In this document: positions 6,470 through 14,887 of the stretch, piece by piece
Numbering within the stretch: the first letter of the stretch is position 1
How the letters are laid out: the number at the start of each line of letters is the position of its first letter
Assembly: GCA_023435435.1 (NCBI GenBank)
Contig: JAEYRW010000080.1
Coordinates: 1 to 20,769 of the forward strand
Source of the DNA: Bacillota bacterium
GTDB taxonomy: Bacteria; Bacillota; Clostridia; Christensenellales; Aristaeellaceae
DNA length: 20,769 bases
Direction: 5' to 3'
The notes under the pieces: model-generated
The model's database searches: none
Seen by the model: the letters and a program-made list of their open reading frames with translations, nothing else
Told to the model about the DNA's origin: nothing
Position numbers and translations under genes: made by a program

Positions 6470-7975
6470 ATGTCGGAATTTGTGGTTGAGTTAAGGCATG
6501 TCACCAAGAAGTTCCCGGGCGTCATCGCCATGCGCGACATGCACATACAGATCCGCCCCGGCGAAATTCACGGGCTGATCGGCGAAAACGGCGCGGGAAA
6601 GTCCACGCTCATTAAAGTGCTCACGGGCGTCCACACCCCCGAGGAGGGCGAGATCTATGTGGACGGCGAGCGGGTCTCGTTTTCCAATCCCGTGAGTGCG
6701 CGCGAGCACGGCATCGCCTGCGTCTATCAGGAACTCAATATCGTGCCCATGCTTTCCGTCGCGGACAATGTGTTCATGGGGCGGAAGATCACGAACAAAT
6801 TCGGGTTTCTCGACTATCCCCGGATGCACCGGGAGGCGCGCGAGGCGCTGACCATGCTGGGGCATCCCGAGATCGATACAAAAAAAGAGTGCGGCAAGCT
6901 GGGCATCGGGCTTCAGCAGATGGTGGAGATCGCAAAGGCCGTCTCCGTCAACGCCAGGCTTCTCATCATGGACGAGCCGACCTCCTCCCTGGGGGAGGAC
7001 GAGGTCAAGCAGCTGATGAAAACCGTGCGGGGTCTCAAGGAACGGGGGATCGCCATTCTGTTTGTGTCCCATAAGCTGGAGGAACTCTTTGAACTGTGCG
7101 ACCGCGTCACCGTCATGCGCGACGGCGAGCACATCGTCACCGACGACATGGCGGGCATGACAAACGACAGGCTCATTCAGGCGATGGTGGGCAGGACGCT
7201 GGACAACCAGTTTCCAAAGGTCCGCTGCAAAAGGGGCGAATGCTACCTCGCGGTCAAGAACCTCTCCCAGATCGGCGTGATCCGGGATGTGAGCTTCGAG
7301 GCGTACGCGGGCGAGATCCTGACATTCGCGGGGCTGGTGGGCGCGGGGCGCACGGAGACCATGCGCGCCATCTTCGCGGCGGAGAAGCCCGACGGCGGGG
7401 AGATACATATAAAGGGCGAAAAGGTCCGGATCAAAAACCCCGGCGGCGCCATCCGGCGCGGCATCGCGTTTCTCACCGAGGACCGCAAGGGGCAGGGGCT
7501 CGTGCTCTCCCAGACCGTCAGAACCAACCTCATTCTGGCCAATATGAAGAAATTCCGGCGCGGCCCGTTCCTCAAGGGCCGTGAGATCGAAAAAAACAGC
7601 ACGGAGCTGGTTGCCACGCTTCGGATCAAGACGCCGACCACAAACGAGCGCGTGGTGCAGCTCTCCGGCGGCAACCAGCAGAAGGTCGTCATCGGCAAGT
7701 GGATCAACTGCGACGCGGACGTCTACATTTTCGACGAGCCTACCCGCGGCATCGACGTGGGCGCGAAGATTGAGGTCTACAACGTCATGAACCAGCTTGT
7801 TTCCCAGGGCAAGTGCATCATCATGATCTCCTCGGAGCTTCCGGAGGTGCTCGGCATGAGCGACCGCGTGGTGGTGATGCGCGAGGGGCGGGTCATGGCG
7901 ACCATCGAACGGGACAGCGAACACTTTAATCAGGAAGACATTATGAAGGCCGCGTGGGGAGGAAGTATCGCATGA
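6470..7975 (+). CDS. Sugar ABC transporter ATPase with two ABC domains (RbsA/MglA type)
   Basis: This is the energising subunit of the importer, on the cytoplasmic face of the membrane. The 501 residues carry two fused ABC modules. The first has Walker A GENGAGKST (38-46), a degenerate signature GKLGIGLQQ (142-150) and Walker B LLIMDEPTSSL. The second has a degenerate Walker A, GLVGAGRTE (288-296), but a full signature LSGGNQQK (398-405) and Walker B IFDEPTRGID. This asymmetry is normal for RbsA/MglA/XylG-type ATPases, where one site is catalytic. The ATG has GAGGTG five bases upstream. Its stop overlaps the permease start by 4 bases, indicating translational coupling. The binding protein upstream and the single permease downstream complete a standard carbohydrate uptake (CUT2) system. 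Confidence 0.95.
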   Translation: MSEFVVELRHVTKKFPGVIAMRDMHIQIRPGEIHGLIGENGAGKSTLIKVLTGVHTPEEGEIYVDGERVSFSNPVSAREHGIACVYQELNIVPMLSVADNVFMGRKITNKFGFLDYPRMHREAREALTMLGHPEIDTKKECGKLGIGLQQMVEIAKAVSVNARLLIMDEPTSSLGEDEVKQLMKTVRGLKERGIAILFVSHKLEELFELCDRVTVMRDGEHIVTDDMAGMTNDRLIQAMVGRTLDNQFPKVRCKRGECYLAVKNLSQIGVIRDVSFEAYAGEILTFAGLVGAGRTETMRAIFAAEKPDGGEIHIKGEKVRIKNPGGAIRRGIAFLTEDRKGQGLVLSQTVRTNLILANMKKFRRGPFLKGREIEKNSTELVATLRIKTPTTNERVVQLSGGNQQKVVIGKWINCDADVYIFDEPTRGIDVGAKIEVYNVMNQLVSQGKCIIMISSELPEVLGMSDRVVVMREGRVMATIERDSEHFNQEDIMKAAWGGSIA

Positions 7976-8979
7976 CGACGCAGAAGAAAAAAACGAACAT
8001 GGGCGACATCCTGATGAAGCTCGGCCCGCTGATGGTGCTGGCCATTTTGTGCATCATCTTTTCCATCACCATTCCGGAGAAATTCCTGCGCATCGCAAAC
8101 ATCATGAACGTGCTCAGGCAGACATCCATCAACTGCCTGATCGCCTCCGGCATGCTGCTCGCGCTGATCACGGCGGGCATTGACCTTTCGGTGGGCTACA
8201 ACGCCATCCTTTCGACCTGCGTCATCGCGGTCATCGCCACAAAGTTCGGCATCACAAACCCCGTGCTCCTCATCTGCGCGGGCATTCTCGTGTCGACCTT
8301 CGCCGGATTTGTCAACGGAACGCTCCTCACGCGCCTCGATCTTCCGCATCCCTTCGTTTCCACGCTGGGCATGAAGTTCGTTTTGTGGGGCATCGCGCTT
8401 CTCATCACCAGTTCTCAAACAATAGGGCTGCGCGGCGTGGGCATCGATCCGGTTCTTTGGATCGGCAAGCAGACCATCTTTTCGTTTGGGTTTCCCGTGA
8501 GCTTCATTCTGGTGCTGTTCATGTACGCCCTCTTCCATATATTCCTTAACCACACGGCGCTCGGGCGGCAGATTTACTGCGTGGGCGGCAATCCCGAGGC
8601 GGCGCGCATGTCGGGCATCCGCTCCAAGGATGTGCTGACCGTTGTCTATACCATTTCGGGCTTCATGTGCGGCGTCGCGGGCGTGGTGCTCGCGGGACGC
8701 CTCAACACCGCAAACACCGCTTCCGCCGCCACATACGATACCGACGCCATTGCCACCTGCATCATCGGCGGCGCGTCCTTCACCGGCGGCAAGGGCACCA
8801 TCTGGGGAACGCTTCTGGGGGCGCTGCTCATCGCCACAATCCGCAACGGACTCAACCTCTTTGCGGCGGGCAACGACATCCAGTACATCGTCATTGGCTC
8901 GGTCATCATCCTCGCGGTCACCATCGACGTCGTCCGCAGGAAGGTCGAGGCGCGCGCCCGCAAAATGGCGACCGTCTGA
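7972..8979 (+). CDS. Sugar ABC transporter permease (RbsC type)
   Basis: This is the membrane channel subunit of the importer; two copies are expected per complex. The 335 residues alternate long hydrophobic stretches, consistent with the eight to ten helices of the ribose/inositol permease family. Recognisable family segments are NIMNVLRQTSINCLIASGM, ALITAGIDLSVG, GNPEAARMSGI and CIIGGASFTGGKGTIWGT with the following TLLGALLIATIRNGLNL. I chose ATG 7972 because GGGAGG lies about nine bases upstream and it overlaps the ATPase stop in the common ATGA form; a GTG at 7954 in the same frame lacks a ribosome binding site. A 91-base gap without a recognisable gene separates it from iolE. Confidence 0.94.
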   Translation: MTTQKKKTNMGDILMKLGPLMVLAILCIIFSITIPEKFLRIANIMNVLRQTSINCLIASGMLLALITAGIDLSVGYNAILSTCVIAVIATKFGITNPVLLICAGILVSTFAGFVNGTLLTRLDLPHPFVSTLGMKFVLWGIALLITSSQTIGLRGVGIDPVLWIGKQTIFSFGFPVSFILVLFMYALFHIFLNHTALGRQIYCVGGNPEAARMSGIRSKDVLTVVYTISGFMCGVAGVVLAGRLNTANTASAATYDTDAIATCIIGGASFTGGKGTIWGTLLGALLIATIRNGLNLFAAGNDIQYIVIGSVIILAVTIDVVRRKVEARARKMATV

Positions 8980-9070
8980 GGGCTTCGGCAGGATTTTCGT
9001 GAATCGGGCGCGAATTGATAGTATTTGGGCTTTTGATTTATGACCGCGCAGCGCGCGGGGAGGAACGCAC

Positions 9071-9967
9071 ATGTTCAACAAGGACAGAATTTCGCTCGGC
9101 ATCGCGCCCATCGGCTGGTGCAACGACGACATGCCCGATTTGGGCGCGGAGAACACCTTCCGCCAGACGGTCAGTGAAATGGCGCTGGCGGGATTTACCG
9201 GAACCGAGATCGGCAACAAGTATCCGTCCGACCCGGCGCTTCTCAAGTGGGAGCTCGATCTGCGCGGCATGCGCGTGGCCTCCCGCTGGTTCAGCTCCTT
9301 CCTGCTGGCGGAGCCCTACGAGGCAGTGGAGGCGGCGTTTCTTTCGGAAATGGACTTCCTCGCGGCGGTGGGCGCCAACCGCATCAACGTTTCCGAACAG
9401 AGCTACTCCATTCAGGGGAAGGACGTTCCCGTTCTGGGGGAAAACCGCCACGTCATGGACGAGACCGAATGGGCGCGGTTCACAAGCGGACTCAACAAGC
9501 TCGGCGCGCGCGCGGCGCAGCGGGGCTTCAAGCTGTGCTTTCACCACCACATGGGAACGGTGGTGCAGTCCGCCGCGGAAACGGGCCGGATGCTGGCCGA
9601 AACGGAAGCCGGGAAGGTCTTCCTCTGCTACGACACGGGCCACTTTACCTTCGCGGGCGAGGATCCGCTGGCGGTTCTCAGGGCGTACGCGTCCCGCGTG
9701 GGCCACGTGCACCTTAAGGACATGCGCCGGGACGTCGTCGACCGCGTGAAGCCCGAGGGCATGAGCTTTCTGACTGCCGTGCGCGCAGGCGCGTTCACGG
9801 TGCCGGGCGACGGCTGCGTGGATTTCGATCCGATTTTAAAAACACTTGCGGACGCGGGCTACGAGGGCTGGCTCCTGGTGGAAGCCGAGCAGGACCCGGC
9901 GAAGGCCAATCCCCTCGAATACGCGATCAAGGCGCGCGCCTATATCCGGGAGCACGCCGGAATCTAG
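9071..9967 (+). CDS. iolE: Inosose dehydratase (2-keto-myo-inositol dehydratase)
   Basis: This enzyme dehydrates 2-keto-myo-inositol (scyllo-inosose) to 3D-(3,5/4)-trihydroxycyclohexane-1,2-dione, the second step of inositol catabolism. The 298-residue protein is a xylose-isomerase-like TIM barrel. It opens with LGIAPIGWCNDDMPDLG and has GTEIGNKYP, the hallmark IolE N-terminal pattern. Likely metal and active-site residues appear in CFHHHMGT (His158-160), CYDTGHF (Asp188, His191), GHVHLKD (His214, Asp217) and VEAEQDPAKANPLEYA (Glu271, Glu273), the last being very typical of IolE. The start has GGGGAGGAACGCAC before ATG. The iolB start follows eight bases after its stop. Sugar epimerases share the fold, but these signatures and the neighbouring iolB, iolD and iolG make IolE the strong call. 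Confidence 0.93.
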   Translation: MFNKDRISLGIAPIGWCNDDMPDLGAENTFRQTVSEMALAGFTGTEIGNKYPSDPALLKWELDLRGMRVASRWFSSFLLAEPYEAVEAAFLSEMDFLAAVGANRINVSEQSYSIQGKDVPVLGENRHVMDETEWARFTSGLNKLGARAAQRGFKLCFHHHMGTVVQSAAETGRMLAETEAGKVFLCYDTGHFTFAGEDPLAVLRAYASRVGHVHLKDMRRDVVDRVKPEGMSFLTAVRAGAFTVPGDGCVDFDPILKTLADAGYEGWLLVEAEQDPAKANPLEYAIKARAYIREHAGI

Positions 9968-9975
9968 GAGGCCTC

Positions 9976-10779
9976 ATGTACATCGATAAAGCGATTCAAA
10001 ACGGTTACAATCCCTATCTCACCGAATCGGACGACGCGGGCACGGGCATGATCGTGGGCGTGCTTTCCTTGGAAGCGGGGGAGAGCAAGCTCTTCCACGA
10101 CGCCGACCGGGAGACGGCTGCGCTGCTCCTGGAGGGGCGCGTTGTCTTCGAATGGGACAACGAGTCCCGCACGGCGGATCGGCCCGATTCCTTCCGGCAT
10201 GATCCCTGGTGCCTGCACGCGCCCGCCGGGATGACGTTTCGCGTGAAGGCGCTGACGCATTCCGAGCTCTATCTCCAGGCGGCGAAAAATCCGCGCGCCT
10301 TCCCGGCGAAACTTTACATGCCCTCGGACACGCTTGTCCAGCACGCGGGCGCGCGCGGTGAGCTCATGGGTGCCATGCGGCGGGAGATCAAGACGCTTTT
10401 TGACTATGAAAACGCGCCGTATTCCAATATGGTTCTGGGCGAGGTGCTGAATTTTCCCGGGAAATGGTCGAGCTATCCGCCTCACTTCCATCCGCAGCCG
10501 GAGGTGTACCTCCATCGCTTCGATCATCCCCAGGGATTTGGCGCGAGCTTTGAAGGCGGGGAGGTGCATACCTCCCGGCACAACGGGCTGACCATCATCC
10601 AAAACGGTTTTCACTCCCAGGTCGCCGCGCCGGGCTATGCCATGATGTACGTCTGGGGCATCCGCCACCTCGAGGGAAATCCGTGGGAAAAGACGCGCAT
10701 CGACGTGCCGGAGCACGCGTGGCTTTGGAAGGCCGACGCCAATGAACACATCTTTCAGCTTCGGGAGGAATCGGAATGA
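9976..10779 (+). CDS. iolB: 5-deoxy-glucuronate isomerase
   Basis: This cytoplasmic isomerase converts 5-deoxy-D-glucuronate, the product of IolD, into 2-deoxy-5-keto-D-gluconate (DKG). The 267 residues have the double-cupin layout of the IolB/KduI family. The C-terminal cupin contains PYSNMVLGEVLNFPGKWSSY followed by PPHFHPQPEVYLHRF, with metal ligands His170, His172 and Glu176, and a later histidine in GIRHLEGN (His231). The ribosome binding site AGGAGG overlaps the iolE stop, and the last four bases overlap the iolD start, so the three genes are translationally coupled. DKG is the branch point for the proposed pathway: classically IolC phosphorylates it, but no iolC is seen here and a transketolase is encoded downstream. 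Confidence 0.95.
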   Translation: MYIDKAIQNGYNPYLTESDDAGTGMIVGVLSLEAGESKLFHDADRETAALLLEGRVVFEWDNESRTADRPDSFRHDPWCLHAPAGMTFRVKALTHSELYLQAAKNPRAFPAKLYMPSDTLVQHAGARGELMGAMRREIKTLFDYENAPYSNMVLGEVLNFPGKWSSYPPHFHPQPEVYLHRFDHPQGFGASFEGGEVHTSRHNGLTIIQNGFHSQVAAPGYAMMYVWGIRHLEGNPWEKTRIDVPEHAWLWKADANEHIFQLREESE

Positions 10780-12698
10780 AGACGGTAAGGCTCACAATGG
10801 CCCAGGCGCTGGTGCGGTTTCTGGAAAACCAGTATGTGCGCTACGACGGAGGGGAACATCCCTTCGTGCGCGGCGTGTTCATGCTGCCCGGCCACGGCAA
10901 TGTCGTCGGACTGGGGCAGGCGCTTTTGCAGGAGACAAGGCGGCTCAAGGTCTATCAGGGCAAAAACGAGCAGGGCATGGCGCACGTCGCCGTGGCGTTC
11001 GCAAAGCAAAGAAAGAGGAAGGAAATCTTCGCGGTCACTTCCTCCGTCGGCCCCGGCGCGGCCAACATGGTGACGGCTGCGGGCACCGCCACGGCGAATA
11101 ACATCCCGGTGCTGCTTTTGCCCGGCGACGTGTATGCCTGCCGCCAGCCCGACCCGGTGCTCCAGCAGATCGAACAGACCCACGACATGGGCATCTCCAC
11201 CAACGACGCGTTCCGGGCGGTGTGCCGCTATTGGGACCGCGTAAACCGTCCCGAGCAGCTCATGTCCGCCATGCTCAATGCCTTCCGGGTGCTCACCGAC
11301 CCCGCAGACACCGGCGCGGTATGCGTATGCATGCCCCAGGACGTCGAGGGCGAGGCGTACGATTATCCCGAAAGCTTCTTTCAAAAGCGCGTGCATGTCA
11401 TTGAGCGCCGCCCCCCCACGGAGGAGGCCATCCGTGCGGCCGCCGAGGCCATCCGCGCGGCGAAAAAGCCCATGCTCGTCTGCGGCGGCGGCGTCCGGTA
11501 CGCCGAGGCGCACGACGCGTTCCGGGCCTTCGCGGAGGCATACGGCATTCCCTTCGGTGAGACCCAGGCGGGCAAGTCTGCGGTGGTTTGGGATCACCCG
11601 CTCAACATGGGCGGCGTGGGCGTGACGGGCTGCGGCGCGGCAAACGCCATCGCCAAGGATGCCGATCTCGTCATCGGCGTGGGCACCCGCTACACCGATT
11701 TTACCACCGCCTCCAAGTGGCTGTTCCGCAAGGACGCGAAATTCGTCAACATCAACGTTTCCCCGTTCCAGGCGATGAAGCTGGACGCCGTACAGGTGGT
11801 GGCGGACGCCAAGGCCGCACTGCCCGTTCTCCAGAAGGCGCTCACGGGTTATGTGTGCAAATGGGGCGTGGCCATCGAGCAGGCCCGCCGCGCCTGGCGC
11901 GCGGAGTTGGAGCGCCTCGACAGCCTTCAGTATACCGGCGCGGACTACGTGCCCGTCGTAAACGACAGAAACGCCGCTTCGGCGCACAAATTCGCCCAGG
12001 ATCTGGACGCTTCCCTCACACAGACGGAAGTGCTCGGCGCGCTCAACCGGCTCATTGAGGAGGATGCGGTGGTCATCGGTTCGTCGGGGTCGCTCCCCGG
12101 CTGCATGCAGAGGATGTGGCGGCCCAAAACGGCAGACAGCTACAACATGGAGTACGGATACTCCTGCATGGGTTATGAAATCTGCGGCGCCGTGGGTGCA
12201 AAGCTGGCGGTGGGCGAGAAGCCCGTCTATTCCATGGTGGGCGACGGGAGCTTCGTGATGCTGCATTCCGAATTTCTCACCGCCATTCAGGAGGGAATCA
12301 AGATCAGCATCTGCCTGTTTGACAACGCAAGCTTCGGCTGCATCAACAACCTCCAGACCGCCCAAGGCAACGACACACTTGCCACGGAGCTGCGCTACCG
12401 CACCGAATCCGGCAAGCTCGACGGCGCGTTCATGAACGTGAACTACGCTCAAATCGCCCGGGCGTACGGCGCGAAGGCCTACGAAATCCGCACCATGGAC
12501 GAGCTCGAAAAGGCCGTGGAGGACGCGAAAAGGGTCAAGGGCCCGGTGCTCTTCGACATCAAGGTGTTGCCCAAATCCATGACCGATGGCTACGGTGCGT
12601 GGTGGCGCGTGGGTACTCCGGAGGTTTCCGAAAACGAACGGAACCGCGAATGCTGGCGCGACCATCTCGCGCACGTAAAGGATGCAAGAAAATATTAG
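10776..12698 (+). CDS. iolD: 3D-trihydroxycyclohexane-1,2-dione acylhydrolase, TPP-dependent
   Basis: This enzyme hydrolytically opens the cyclic dione to 5-deoxy-D-glucuronate. The 640 residues match the family length and the three-domain thiamine diphosphate fold. The N-terminal domain carries the cofactor-activating Glu65 in KNEQGMAHVA and SSVGPGAANMVTAAG; the middle domain has VCGGGVRYAEAHDAF. The C-terminal domain has the TPP/Mg motif VGDGSFVMLHSEFLTA near 488 with the second ligand Asn in LFDNASFGCINNLQ. The opening segment MKTVRLTMAQALVRFL and the PGHGNVVGLGQAL stretch are characteristic of IolD rather than acetolactate synthase. Translation is coupled to iolB through an ATGA overlap with GGAGG seven bases upstream. 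It ends 12 bases before iolG. Confidence 0.96.
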   Translation: MKTVRLTMAQALVRFLENQYVRYDGGEHPFVRGVFMLPGHGNVVGLGQALLQETRRLKVYQGKNEQGMAHVAVAFAKQRKRKEIFAVTSSVGPGAANMVTAAGTATANNIPVLLLPGDVYACRQPDPVLQQIEQTHDMGISTNDAFRAVCRYWDRVNRPEQLMSAMLNAFRVLTDPADTGAVCVCMPQDVEGEAYDYPESFFQKRVHVIERRPPTEEAIRAAAEAIRAAKKPMLVCGGGVRYAEAHDAFRAFAEAYGIPFGETQAGKSAVVWDHPLNMGGVGVTGCGAANAIAKDADLVIGVGTRYTDFTTASKWLFRKDAKFVNINVSPFQAMKLDAVQVVADAKAALPVLQKALTGYVCKWGVAIEQARRAWRAELERLDSLQYTGADYVPVVNDRNAASAHKFAQDLDASLTQTEVLGALNRLIEEDAVVIGSSGSLPGCMQRMWRPKTADSYNMEYGYSCMGYEICGAVGAKLAVGEKPVYSMVGDGSFVMLHSEFLTAIQEGIKISICLFDNASFGCINNLQTAQGNDTLATELRYRTESGKLDGAFMNVNYAQIARAYGAKAYEIRTMDELEKAVEDAKRVKGPVLFDIKVLPKSMTDGYGAWWRVGTPEVSENERNRECWRDHLAHVKDARKY

Positions 12699-12710
12699 GA
12701 GGGGTTTTAT

Positions 12711-13721
12711 ATGGCGGACAAGTCTCTCAAGATCGGCGTCATCGGCGCGGGGCGCATTGGAAAGCTTCATGCGGCGAATCTCGTAAACCTCGTGCCCGGC
12801 GCGCAGGTTCACTGCGTTTCGGACGTTTACCTGCCCGCGGCGCAGGAACTGGCGGCGAAGCTCAACATTCCCAAGGCGTGCGCGGATTATCACGAGATTC
12901 TGAACGACCCGGAAATCGAGGCGGTTTTCATCTGCTCCTCCACCGACACGCATTCGCCCATTTCCATTGAGGCGGCGCAGGCGGGCAAGCACATCTTCTG
13001 CGAAAAGCCCATCGACCACGACATCGCGAAGGTTGAGGCGGTGCTCGCGGAGGTGAAAAAGGCGGGGGTCAAGTATCAGGTGGGCTTCAACCGCCGGTTT
13101 GACAAGAATTTCAAGCATGTGCGCGAGGTCGTAAAAGACGGCGGCGTGGGAAATGTGCAGATCGTGAAGATCACCTCCCGCGACCCGGTGGCCCCGCCGG
13201 TTTCTTACGTCAAGAGCTCCGGCGGCATCTTCATGGATATGACCATCCACGATTTCGACATGGCGCGTTACCTCTCCGGCAGCGAAGTCGCCGAGGTTTC
13301 CGCCTTCGGGACGTGCCTGATCGATCCCGAAATCGGCAAGGCGGGGGACATCGATACCTGCATCATCACACTGCGGTTTGAAAACGGGGCGCTGGGCGTC
13401 ATCGACAACAGCCGCCAGGCGGTGTACGGCTACGACCAGCGCGTGGAGGTGTTCGGCTCCAAGGGCATGATCGCCGCCGAAAACGAGACCGCAAACAACA
13501 CGACCTATTATACCGCCGAGCGCGTGGAGAAGGAAAAGCCCCTGTGGTTCTTCCTCGAGCGTTACAACGACGCGTTTGTCACCGAGGAAAAGGGATTCGT
13601 GGACGCGTGCCTCACGGGCGGCGAGACCCTCGTAGGCGCGGTGGACGGCCTGAAGCCCATCCTCATCGCCATGGCGGCGAACAAATCCCTCGCGCTGGGT
13701 GGCGCGCCGGTCAAGGTATAA
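12711..13721 (+). CDS. iolG: Inositol 2-dehydrogenase (Gfo/Idh/MocA family)
   Basis: This enzyme catalyses NAD-dependent oxidation of myo-inositol to 2-keto-myo-inositol, the first committed step. The 336 residues contain the N-terminal Rossmann motif VIGAGRIGKLH (11-20) with Asp38 at the end of strand 2, favouring NAD. They also contain the EKPI catalytic lysine (Lys99) and SSGGIFMDMTIHDFDMARYL with Asp176 and His180. These correspond to the Lys-Asp-His triad of Bacillus IolG. The gene has a strong AGGAGGGG site. It is followed by a 114-base structured gap, the largest inside the iol-to-transketolase part of the operon. Related Gfo/Idh members oxidise scyllo-inositol or other sugars, so isomer preference is not certain, but the context supports IolG. 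Confidence 0.93.
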   Translation: MADKSLKIGVIGAGRIGKLHAANLVNLVPGAQVHCVSDVYLPAAQELAAKLNIPKACADYHEILNDPEIEAVFICSSTDTHSPISIEAAQAGKHIFCEKPIDHDIAKVEAVLAEVKKAGVKYQVGFNRRFDKNFKHVREVVKDGGVGNVQIVKITSRDPVAPPVSYVKSSGGIFMDMTIHDFDMARYLSGSEVAEVSAFGTCLIDPEIGKAGDIDTCIITLRFENGALGVIDNSRQAVYGYDQRVEVFGSKGMIAAENETANNTTYYTAERVEKEKPLWFFLERYNDAFVTEEKGFVDACLTGGETLVGAVDGLKPILIAMAANKSLALGGAPVKV

Positions 13722-13835
13722 GCGGGAGGTTTCGCACGAGCGAAACAGGAGGGCGAGGAAGCGCGGCGCGCACCGGAGCCCGAAACCTGCGCGCGCCGAA
13801 GGCGCGGGCGGGCGACAAAGAAGGAGGACGTTCAA
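13722..13835 (+). promoter_or_regulatory. Structured intercistronic region before the GAPDH-like gene
   Basis: No gene fits in this 114-base gap. It contains a perfect hairpin GTTTCGC/GCGAAAC (13729-13735 with 13740-13746, ACGA loop). A second hairpin is CGCGCC/GGCGCG (13792-13797 with 13801-13806, GAA loop), and a longer GC-rich pairing around 13765-13797 is also possible. It ends in AAGGAGG for the next gene. No T run or clear promoter is present, so processing, mRNA stability or graded expression of the upper iol and lower genes are the likeliest roles. Confidence 0.4.
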
Positions 13836-14876
13836 ATGGGTAAAATTAAAGTAGGCGTGGCGGGATACGGCACCATCGGACAGAGGCTCGCGGACGGCGT
13901 GGCGCGTCAGGGCGACATGGAACTGGTGGGCGTGGCGGATCTGGCCCCGACGCTGGCCATCCGCGCGCTCAGGGAAAAGGGCATGCCCTACGACCTGTAT
14001 CTGGTCGCGGGCGCGGACAAATCAAAATTCGACGAGCTTGATATCCCCGTGGCGGGTACATTCGAGGAACTCATCGGCAAGGTCGACGTGATGCTCGACT
14101 CATCCCCCGGCGGCGTGGGCGTAAAAAACAAGGCGCTCTACGAAAAGGCGGGCGTGAAGGCCATTTTCCAGGGCGGCGAAAAGAACTCCATCGCGGACGT
14201 TTTCTTCCACGGCTACGCCAACTATGAAAAGGGCGTGGGCGCGGACTATCTCAAGCTCACCAGCTGTAATACGACCGGGCTCATCCGCACCGTAGACGCC
14301 CTCGACCGCGAATTTGGCATTTCCAAGGTAGCCATCACCATCGTGCGCCGCGTGGCGGACCCGGGCGACTATCACCGCGGGCTCACAAACGCCCTCCAGA
14401 TGGACAAGGCCCCCAGCCATCAGGCGCTGGATCTCATGACCATCATGCCTCACGTGGAGGCGACGGGCATCCTCATCCATACCCCCGTGACCCACGGTCA
14501 CATCATCACCGTGGTCGCAAGCGGAAAAGACGGGAAGAAGATTTCCAAGGACGCCGCCATCGCCTGCTTTGAAAAGCATCCGCGCATCCGCGTGGTCACC
14601 ATCGACGAAGGCTTTCAGGGCAACGCAAGCTTCTTCAAGTACGCGCGCGACCTGGGCAATTCCCGCGGCGACATGTACGAGGTGGGTCTGTGGGCGGACA
14701 GCGTGGTGGAAACCGGAAACGACATCATGTTCGCCATCAACATCCCGCAGGAGTCCGTCACCATCCCCGAGACCATGGACGGCATCCGCGCCGCCATGAA
14801 GATGCAGCTGACGCGCGAGGAAGGCACCGCCGAGACCAACAAGTATCTCGGCATCGGCAAATTCAAGCGGGCATAG
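13836..14876 (+). CDS. Archaeal-type (type II) glyceraldehyde-3-phosphate dehydrogenase homologue; proposed malate-semialdehyde dehydrogenase (phosphorylating)
   Basis: The family oxidises an aldehyde with NAD(P)+ and phosphate to an acyl phosphate. The 346 residues follow the archaeal GAPDH plan: VGVAGYGTIGQRLADG Rossmann motif (7-21), FQGGEKNSIADVFF, and catalytic Cys144 in LTSCNTTGLIRT. RRVADP (171-176) and the His pair in THGH (220, 222) correspond to the archaeal MHMH general-base region. PQESVTIPETMDGIRA closes the C-terminal domain. By comparison with archaeal enzymes recalled from memory, the segment usually read as KKGPIN with following VPDP is here HRGLTNALQMDK, and the PTTLM run is PVTHG. 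The catalytic centre is kept while the substrate pocket differs. Family knowledge says GAPDH; the inference is that it acts on D-malate semialdehyde, a glyceraldehyde-3-phosphate look-alike, within this operon. The alternative is an ordinary accessory GAPDH. The start has AAGGAGG eight bases upstream. Confidence 0.85.
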   Translation: MGKIKVGVAGYGTIGQRLADGVARQGDMELVGVADLAPTLAIRALREKGMPYDLYLVAGADKSKFDELDIPVAGTFEELIGKVDVMLDSSPGGVGVKNKALYEKAGVKAIFQGGEKNSIADVFFHGYANYEKGVGADYLKLTSCNTTGLIRTVDALDREFGISKVAITIVRRVADPGDYHRGLTNALQMDKAPSHQALDLMTIMPHVEATGILIHTPVTHGHIITVVASGKDGKKISKDAAIACFEKHPRIRVVTIDEGFQGNASFFKYARDLGNSRGDMYEVGLWADSVVETGNDIMFAINIPQESVTIPETMDGIRAAMKMQLTREEGTAETNKYLGIGKFKRA

Positions 14877-14887
14877 GGGGGATTTTG

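Noticed and set aside
10755..13835. A 1026-codon open frame on the minus strand opposite iolD and iolG
   Set aside because: It is antisense to two clear enzymes, has low-complexity His/Arg/Gly/Val-rich sequence and no family motifs. Long antisense frames are expected in GC-rich genes with biased codon use. The same holds for the frames opposite the ATPase, the binding protein, the PGK-like gene and the LarA gene.
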